5,112 nt of DNA from Actinomycetes bacterium (GTDB lineage Bacteria > Actinomycetota > Actinomycetes > Streptosporangiales > Streptosporangiaceae), in contig JAFACJ010000173.1 of NCBI GenBank assembly GCA_023425615.1, forward strand, positions 1 to 5,112, written 5' to 3'. Shown here one piece after another: positions 1-5,112 of the stretch; positions within the stretch are counted from its first letter, which is position 1; every line of letters begins with the position of its first letter. Under the pieces are notes generated by a model that searched no databases, was not told the DNA's origin, and saw only the letters and a program-made list of their open reading frames with translations. The position numbers and the translations under genes are program-made.

Positions 1-3000
1 TGGCATGGGCGATGATGCCGCCGAAGGACCAGCCCAGCAGGTGATAGGGCCCGGATGCCTGCACCGAGCGCAGTTGCCCGACATAGTCCCGGACCATCTC
101 CGTGATGTCGTCCGGTGTCTCCTCCGGCCGTTCCATGCTTCGCGCCTGGATTCCGTAGACCGGCTGGTCGGGGGTCAGGTGTCTGAGCAGGCCGGCGTAG
201 GACCAGCTCAAGCCGGAGGCCGGGTGGACGCAGAACAAGGGGTGGCGTGACCCCTTGGTCCGCAGCGGCAGCAGCACCTCCAGCGCGGAACCGGTGCCCT
301 GCGCGCCGTGCAGCCTCTCGGTCAGGAGCTCGACCGTCGGGGCTTCGAACAGGGCGCGGATCGCCGTCTCGGCTCCCAGCGTCGCCCTGATGCGGCTCAC
401 CAGCCGGGTCGCCAGCAGCGAGTCGCCGCCCAGTTCGAAGAAGTCGTCCTCGATCCCCACCCGGTCGAGTCCCAGGACCTCGGCGAACAGCCCGCAAAGG
501 ATCTCCTCGGCCGGACTGCGCGGGGCGCTCCCGGTGGTGAGGCCCGTGTGGTCGGGGGCCGGCAGAGCCTCGCGATCGAGTTTTCCGTTCGGTGTGAGCG
601 GCAGCGCGTCCAGCGCCACCACCGCCGCGGGCACCATGTGGTCCGGCAGCACCCCGGCCGCGTACCTGCGCAGCGCTCCGCCGTCGATCTCCGCGCCGTC
701 GGCGGCGATCGCATAGGCGACCAGCCGCCGGTCGCCCGGCCGGTCCTCGCGGGCGACGACGGTGAGCCGGGCGACCGACGGGTGTGCGGCGAGGACCGCC
801 TCGATCTCGCCCGGCTCGATCCGGAACCCGCGGATCTTGACCTGGTCGTCGGCGCGGCCGAGGAACTCCAGGTCGCCGCCGGCGGACCGGCGCACGAGGT
901 CGCCGGTGCGGTACATCCGTTCGCCGCGACCGTACGGGCAGGCCACGAACCGCTGCGCCGACAGGTCCGGCCGGTCGAGGTAGCCGCGCGCCAATCCGGC
1001 GCCTGCCACATAGAGCTCGCCGACCACGCCGGGGGGCACGAGCCGGAGCCTGTCGTCCAGGACGTAGGCCCGGGTGTTGGCGATCGGGCGGCCGACCATG
1101 GGCGTCGCGCTCTCGATCAGCTCGCAGGAGAGCACGTCGACGGTGCATTCGGTGGGGCCGTAGAAGTTGAAGCCCCGGAGCGCGGGCGTCTCGTTCAGGG
1201 TGTCCCACAGTCCGGTGCCGACGGCCTCTCCGCCGAGCATCAGCACGCTCAGCGGCCCTTCCGTCATTCCCTCCTCCTGCAGCAGCTGCTCGGCGTAGGA
1301 GGGGGTCAGGTCGAGGCAGTCGATTCCGCGATCGGCGATGTAGGCGGACAGAAGGACGGGATCCCGCCGGACCTCCTCGGCGACCAGATGCAGTTCGTGG
1401 CCCGCGATCAGCCAGAGGAACCCCTCCCACGAGGTGTCGAAGGACAGCGACGCCGTCAGCCCGAACCGGAACCTGCGGTCCGCGGCCTGGGTGACGGGCT
1501 CGATGAAGTTCACGGCGTGGTCGTGGAAGAGATTGACGACGCCGTCATGGGTGATGACGACGCCCTTGGGCCGTCCGGTGGAGCCGGAGGTGTAGATGAC
1601 GTAAGCCGGATGGGCCGGAACGAGGGCCGCGAGGCGGTCCGCGTCCGTCAGGTCATCGCCGGGCAGCGCGCTCAGGCGTTCCCCGGTCTCGGGCCCGTCC
1701 AGCAGGATCTGCGGGTATCCCTCCGACAGGCCGGCCAGGGCGCTCGTCGTCACCACGCAGGCGGGGCGGGTGTCATCCAGCATGAATTCGACGCGGTCGG
1801 CCGGATACCCGGTGTCGATCGGCAGATAGGCGGCACCCGCCTTCAGCACCGCCAGCAGCGCCACCATCAGATCCGCCGAACGCGGCAGCGCCAGTGCGAC
1901 GAACTTCTCCGGCCCCGCCCCGCTCGACACCAGCGAACGGGCCAGGCGGTTCGCCCGCGCGTTCAGGTCCGCATATGTCAGCGAGGCTCCGTCGGTCACG
2001 ACGGCCACCGCATCCGGGGTCCGCGCCACCTGTGCTTGGAACAGCTCAGGCACGGTGGCCGCCGGGATGGGCGCCGCGGTGTCGTTCCAGTCCGTGAGCA
2101 GCCGCGGCAGCTCATCCGGCAGAAGCAGATCGACCTCACCGACCGCGGCGCCGGGATCATCGGCCACGGCCTCGAGCAACCGGACCAGACGGGCCAGCAG
2201 CCTCCCGGCGGCATCCTCATCGAACAGATCCGCGCGGTAGTCCAGCTTCAGCCCCAGCTCCGCGTCCGGCACCACCACCAGGGTCAAGGGATAGTGAGTG
2301 GCATCCGAACCCACGACGTCCACCACGCGCAGGCCATGATCGATGGTCTCGGCCAGATCCCGGGCGCCGACGGGATAGTTCTCGACGATGGTCGTGGTAT
2401 CGAACAGCACACGATGACCCGCCACCCGGTGGACGTCGGTGAGCCCCAGGTACTGGAAGGCCAGCAACCGCGACTGCTCCTCCTGCACCCGGCCCAGCAG
2501 CTCCGCCCACGACTCATTCGGATCGACGCGCACCCGGACCGGCACCGTGTTGATGAACAGACCCACCATCTGCTCCACACCCGGCACATCCCCGGGACGA
2601 CCCGACACCGTGGCGCCGAACACCACGTCAGAACGCCCCGTCACACCCCCCAGCAGCACTCCCCACACACCCGACACCACCGAACCCAACGTCACGCCGC
2701 AACTCCGGGCCACCGCGGAGAGCCGACGCGAGACATCGGCTGGAAGCCATGCCCGCGCCTCGGCCGGCCGTACCGGCGGGGCGTCCAGCAACCGCGGCGC
2801 CACCAACGTCGGCCCGTCCACTCCCCCGAGAGCCTCTGCCCACGCCGCCTTGGCCTCGTCCCGGTTCTGGCCGGCCAGCCACACCAGATAGTCACGGTAG
2901 GGAGCCGCCTCCGGCAGGCCCTCGCCGCTCCCGCCCCGGCTGTACAACTCGAGCAACTCGGCCATCAGCAACGGCATGGACCAGCCGTCCAGAACGATGT

Positions 3001-5112
3001 GATGGCCGGTGAACAGCAGACGGAACCGTTCCTCACCCAACTTGATCAAGGTGAACCGCACCAACGGCGGATCGGCCATGGCGAAACGGCGCACCCGATC
3101 CGACTCCACCAGCCTCGCCACCTCGGCCTCACGACCGGACCGGCTCAGCGAGGACAGATCGACCTCGGACCACGGCAACACCACTTCGCGCCGGACGAAC
3201 TGCACAGATCCGCCATCGCGCCGCTGCCAGAACCCCGTCCGCAGAACCTCATGCCGGTCCAACAGAACCCGGACGGCCTCCCGGAGAACCGCCACGTCCA
3301 GGGAGCCCTCGATGTCGAAGCCCAATTGGGCTTCGTATACATCCGTCCCCTGGTCGTCATAGAGGGCGTGGAAGAGGAACCCCTCCTGCAGCGGAGACAG
3401 CGGCAGGACATCGGTCAATGACGGTTCCGCCGCCTGCAGATCGTCGAGCTCGGCCTGCGTCATCGAGACCAGCGGCAGATCCGACGGAGTGAAGCCACCC
3501 CGGCCCCCACCACTCACATACGCCGCAAGACCCCGCAAGGCCGCAAACCAGTCCTCGGCGAGCTCCCGCACCCGCTCCTCGGAGAACAACCGCGACGGCC
3601 ACGACCACGTCACCGACAACGACGGACCGTCAGGACCGTCCACGGTCACGGCGTTGACCTCGATGGCGTGGGTGACCGGAGGTCCGGCGTCCGCCGCCGC
3701 GGCCGACGCGCTCCAGTCGCCTCCGGAGCCGCTCTCCGACCGGATGTGCCGCCCCAGATAGTTGAAGGTGATCTGCGGCGCCTGCCGCTCGGCGAGGACG
3801 TCACGGGTCCGCGGGTTGAGATAGCGCAGGAGGCCGTAGCCGATGCCGTGATCGGGGATCGCCCGCAGTTGCTCCTTCACCAGCTTCACCGCGGCTCCCG
3901 CGTCCTGTCCCCCCTCCCGTACCTCCTGCCAGCGGAACGGGCCGGGGTCCAGGCTCACCGGGAACAGGCTGGTGAACCAGCCCACCGTGCGGGACAGGTT
4001 CACCCCTCGGGCGATCTGCTCTTCCCGTCCGTGCCCCTCCAGCTCGACGAGCACCGTCCGCTCGGCCGTACCGCGCCAATGCGACACCGCCAGCGCGAGT
4101 CCGGTCAGCAGCACGTCGTTGATCTCACCGTGGAAGGCGGACGGTACCGCCGTCAGCAGCGGTTCGGTCTCCTCGACCGGCAGCGAGAGCGTGAGATCCC
4201 GTACCGTCTCCCGGCCGTCGAGCTCCGGATCCAACGGGCACGATCCCAGCAGCGGGTCCGGCGCGTCGAGAACGCCGGTCCACAGGGGCAGCTCCGCCAC
4301 CCGCTCCGGCTCCGACGCCGCGCCGGCCAGCCTCCGCGTCCACTGCCGGAACGACGTGCCCACCGGCTCCAGCCGCGGCGCCGATCCGGCGTCCAAGTCC
4401 TTGTACGCCTGTTCGAGGTCGGGAAGGAGGATCTGCCACGACACCTCGTCCACCACGAGGTGGTGCAGCCGCAGCAGCAGGGAGCCTGGAGTGTCGGGTC
4501 CGGCGTCGAACCAGACGGCCTGGACCATCACGCCTTCGTCGGGTGCCAGTCTCCGCTGCGCCGCCCGGGTCTGTTCGCCGACGACCGCGCGGGCAGACGG
4601 CTCATCGAGGCCGCTGACGTCCACCCGCAGGACCTCGGCCGGGACGCTGCCGGGCGCCGTGATCTCCCATCGCCGCGGCTCCGGAGCCGACCGGGACAGC
4701 CTCATGCGCAGCGCGTCGTGGTGGTCGATCACGGCACGCAGAGCCTCCGTCAGCGTCCGGACGTCAAGTCCGCCCGGTACCCGGAGGACCGTCGACTGGT
4801 CGATTCCGGCCAGCCGTCCGGGGTCGACCAGTTCGGTCAGCCAGCCGATGATCGGTGTCGTCTCGACCACGCCGATTCCGGCGCCTTCGGGCTCGGCCTC
4901 CACCGGGGCGTCGGCTCCGAGGCGTGCCACATCCGCGAGTCCCCGCACCGACTTGCGCAGGAACACCTCGCGCGGGGTGAAGGACACACCCGCGGCCTGG
5001 GCTCGCGCCACCAGCCGGATCGCCATGATGCTGTCTCCGCCGAGTTCGAAGAACCCGTCATCGATACCGACCCGGTCCAGCCCCAGCACCTCGGCGAACA
5101 GACCGCAGAGGA
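1..5112 (-). CDS. Non-ribosomal peptide synthetase, terminal part (PCP-E-C-A-PCP-TE), open at both ends
   Basis: This is a multimodular NRPS, a cytosolic megaenzyme that builds a peptide without ribosomes. The minus frame is open across the whole window (1,703 full codons); residue numbers below count from codon 5110-5108. Domains in order are PCP (1-63, lacking only its first helix turns), E (84-531), C (566-982), A (1020-1517), PCP (1532-1600) and TE (1623 to the edge). All are recognised from core motifs given in the domain entries. A TE directly after the last PCP makes this the C-terminal end of the protein; with a TE usually near 250 residues, the stop should lie roughly 500 bp beyond the left edge (inference). 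The start lies far beyond the right edge, because the penultimate module's C and A domains are missing. No stop or frameshift was seen, and no TTA codon, so nothing in this part implies bldA dependence. The peptide product cannot be named. Confidence 0.97.
2..244 (-). other. Type I thioesterase (TE) domain, N-terminal third only
   Basis: This domain releases the finished peptide from the synthetase by hydrolysis or by ring closure; which of these cannot be judged from this fragment. It starts with [18 protein letters not shown] (1624-1641), the usual first strand and oxyanion region of NRPS thioesterases. It continues through VYGIQAR and reaches the nucleophile motif GWSFGG (1693-1698, window 17-34), with catalytic Ser 1695 (codon 28-26). 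The catalytic Asp and His lie beyond the left edge. About 80 of the usual ~250 residues are visible. Direct fusion after a PCP marks it as the integral chain-terminating TE and not a free-standing type II editing enzyme. Confidence 0.93.
311..517 (-). other. Peptidyl carrier protein (PCP/T) domain of the last module
   Basis: It holds the last amino acid and then the full-length peptide before release. The motif [17 protein letters not shown] lies at residues 1555-1571, and the phosphopantetheine serine is residue 1564 (codon 421-419). GGDSL, rather than GGDSI, fits a carrier that is not followed by an E domain; here a TE follows. The first helix region (1538-1553) is identical in protein sequence to that of the upstream PCP. 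A short linker (about 1601-1622) leads to the thioesterase. Confidence 0.95.
419..499 (-). repeat. Downstream copy of the intragenic PCP repeat
   Basis: This is the second copy of the carrier-protein segment described at 5030-5110. It differs mainly at silent third positions, and by Glu-Asp-Asp in place of Asp-Asp-Gly just before the FFELGG motif. Confidence 0.85.
560..2053 (-). other. Adenylation (A) domain of the last module; substrate possibly a basic amino acid
   Basis: It activates one amino acid with ATP and loads it on the next PCP. Motifs seen: [14 protein letters not shown] (1044-1057, A1), [11 protein letters not shown] (A2), [11 protein letters not shown] (1173-1183, A3, the ATP loop), FDTSWEG (1224-1230, A4), NFYGPTECT (A5), YRTGD (1400-1404, A7), [13 protein letters not shown] (1418-1430, A8) and NGKLDR (1508-1513, A10, with catalytic Lys 1510). 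Aligning by eye to the GrsA pocket (positions 235, 236, 239, 278, 299, 301, 322, 330, 331, 517) gives D T E D M G F V D K. Position 239 is uncertain because the A4 segment is one residue shorter than in GrsA; a gap could put Trp there. Acidic residues at 239, 278 and 331 suggest a cationic side chain. However, the frame resembles the Gln/Glu pattern D-A-(Q/K)-D-L-G-V-V-D-K as I recall it, so Gln/Glu-like substrates remain possible. Domain identity is secure; specificity is not. No epimerization or methylation insert was seen. Confidence 0.95.
2165..3415 (-). other. Condensation (C) domain, probably DCL type
   Basis: It forms the peptide bond between the upstream peptidyl thioester and the amino acid on the last PCP. 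Motifs seen: [13 protein letters not shown] (569-581, C1), RHEVLRTGF (C2), HHIVLDGWS (703-711, window 2978-3004; catalytic His 704 and Asp 708), YRDYLVWL (C4), [12 protein letters not shown] (from 849, C5) and YPLTLVV (C6). The PLSPLQEG form of C1, rather than the PLSxAQ form with RLWF, is typical of domains accepting a D-configured donor (DCL). This agrees with the E domain just upstream. The domain looks complete and active. Its codon usage differs visibly from both neighbours, and it contains a perfect 20-bp palindrome at 3316-3335. Confidence 0.94.
2177..3619 (-). other. Block of deviating codon usage covering the C domain and the E-domain tail
   Basis: By hand count of the reading frame, TTG leucine codons number about 2 in residues 1-497, 19 in residues 498-978, and 3 in residues 979-1703. 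GGT glycine (about 6, 13, 4) and CGT arginine (about 2, 9, 2) follow the same trend. The block is bounded by the first and last TTG of the cluster. It coincides with the last ~35 residues of the E domain plus almost the whole C domain. This suggests that the segment has a different history from its neighbours, for example a recombined E-tail/C cassette. Confidence 0.6.
3316..3335. repeat. Perfect 20-bp palindrome inside the C-domain coding region
   Basis: The half-site CGAAGCCCAA is followed directly by its exact reverse complement, with no spacer; the centre is CAATTG. It encodes the EAQLGF stretch early in the C domain. A flanking T on each side ends the symmetry. In random sequence a perfect 20-bp palindrome would be expected well under once in this length (about 4^-10 per position). 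No function is evident, and it may simply be coding chance. Confidence 0.8.
3518..4861 (-). other. Epimerization (E) domain
   Basis: It interconverts the L and D forms of the aminoacyl or peptidyl residue held on the preceding PCP, so the penultimate residue is expected to enter the peptide in the D form. Motifs seen in order: TPIIGWL (85-91, the E1 position, with Ile where Gln is usual), [10 protein letters not shown] (216-225, window 4436-4465; catalytic second His 217), [10 protein letters not shown] in the E4 position, EGHGREE (358-364) with the Glu known in this family to take part in catalysis, [10 protein letters not shown] (376-385), a HGIGYG stretch, and FNYLG (449-453). The HHxxxDxxSW form and the VGWFT motif separate E from ordinary C domains. 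Length of about 450 residues is normal. All catalytic residues are present, so it should be active. Its last ~35 residues already share the codon bias of the following C domain. Confidence 0.95.
3624..3640. repeat. Short direct repeat GGACCGTC, one base apart
   Basis: Two 8-bp copies (3624-3631 and 3633-3640) encode the Gly-Pro-Asp-Gly-Pro stretch near the end of the E domain. The repeat sits within a few codons of where the TTG-rich codon block begins. It may just be a low-complexity coding stretch. Confidence 0.5.
4922..5110 (-). other. Peptidyl carrier protein (PCP/T) domain of the penultimate module, N-terminus cut by window edge
   Basis: This domain carries the growing chain as a thioester on a phosphopantetheine arm. 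The attachment motif FFELGGDSI is at residues 20-28, and the modified serine is residue 27 (codon 5032-5030). GGDSI, with Asp before the Ser and Ile after it, is the form typical of carriers that feed an epimerization domain (family knowledge), and an E domain does follow. By comparison with the second PCP in the window, only about six residues of the domain are missing at the edge. An Ala/Glu/Gly-rich linker (about residues 64-83) connects it to the E domain. Confidence 0.93.
5030..5110 (-). repeat. Upstream copy of the intragenic PCP repeat
   Basis: Together with 419-499 this forms a homologous pair within the gene. The translated segment [16 protein letters not shown] is identical in the two copies, and FFELGGDS follows in both. 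At DNA level the 16 identical codons differ at seven third positions, all silent. The similarity therefore reflects module duplication and protein constraint, not a recent DNA exchange. Confidence 0.85.

Noticed and set aside
397..1011. Minus-strand open frame of 204 codons
   Set aside because: It is a shifted frame within the A domain and last PCP; the true frame there contains the A7, A8 and A10 motifs and the carrier motif.
308..3421. Long plus-strand open frame of 1,037 codons
   Set aside because: It is exactly antisense and in codon register to a frame with a full set of NRPS motifs. Its product is low-complexity, Arg/Gln/His-rich, with no domain.
3801..4439. Two minus-strand open frames (3801-4079 and 4125-4439)
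   Set aside because: Both are out of frame with the E domain, whose catalytic motifs HHxxxDxxSW, EGHGRE and VGWFT lie in the main frame at this location.
4442..4462. Inverted repeat with 8-bp arms and 5-base loop
   Set aside because: It encodes the conserved HHLVVDEV catalytic motif of the E domain. Short GC-rich stems are common in this composition, and no poly-T tract or intergenic position suggests a terminator.
419..5110. Recent gene conversion between the two PCP segments
   Set aside because: The 16 identical residues are encoded with seven silent third-position differences, so the likeness is held by protein constraint and not by recent DNA exchange.
1..5112. Mobile elements, CRISPR arrays, tRNA/rRNA genes, promoters or a new system
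   Set aside because: One uninterrupted coding frame fills the whole window with ordinary NRPS domains. No spacer DNA, regular repeat array or transposase-like sequence was seen.

Overview
The window lies entirely inside one very large minus-strand gene for a modular non-ribosomal peptide synthetase (NRPS). A single reading frame runs from the right edge to the left edge (first full codon 5110-5108, last 4-2; 1,703 codons). It has no in-frame stop, and neither the start nor the stop codon is inside. There is no intergenic DNA, so no promoter, terminator or RNA gene is expected and none was seen. The strong GC richness, the G/C bias at third codon positions, the absence of in-frame TTA codons and the protein style all point to a high-GC actinomycete such as Streptomyces or a relative. 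I cannot name the species or the peptide.

Read from right to left in the direction of translation, the domains are: the carrier protein (PCP) of the penultimate module (about 5110-4922), an epimerization (E) domain (about 4861-3518), a condensation (C) domain (about 3415-2165), an adenylation (A) domain (about 2053-560), a second PCP (about 517-311), and the start of a type I thioesterase (TE) cut by the left edge (about 244-2). Core motifs, including catalytic residues, are present in every domain that is complete here.

The domains form the end of an assembly line. The upstream module (its C and A domains lie outside the window) loads a residue, and the E domain converts it to the D form on its PCP. 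The C domain joins the peptide ending in that D-residue to the amino acid activated by the last A domain. The last PCP then passes the finished chain to the TE for release by hydrolysis or cyclization. The A-domain pocket has three acidic positions besides the usual Asp235, which suggests, without proving, a cationic last residue such as Orn, Lys, Arg or a derivative.

The most notable non-domain signals are a block of different codon usage coinciding with the C domain (TTG-, GGT- and CGT-rich), a perfect 20-bp palindrome inside that block, and a 1,037-codon antisense open frame that is a composition artefact and not a gene. I found no previously undescribed system here: the architecture is that of a canonical terminal NRPS module pair.
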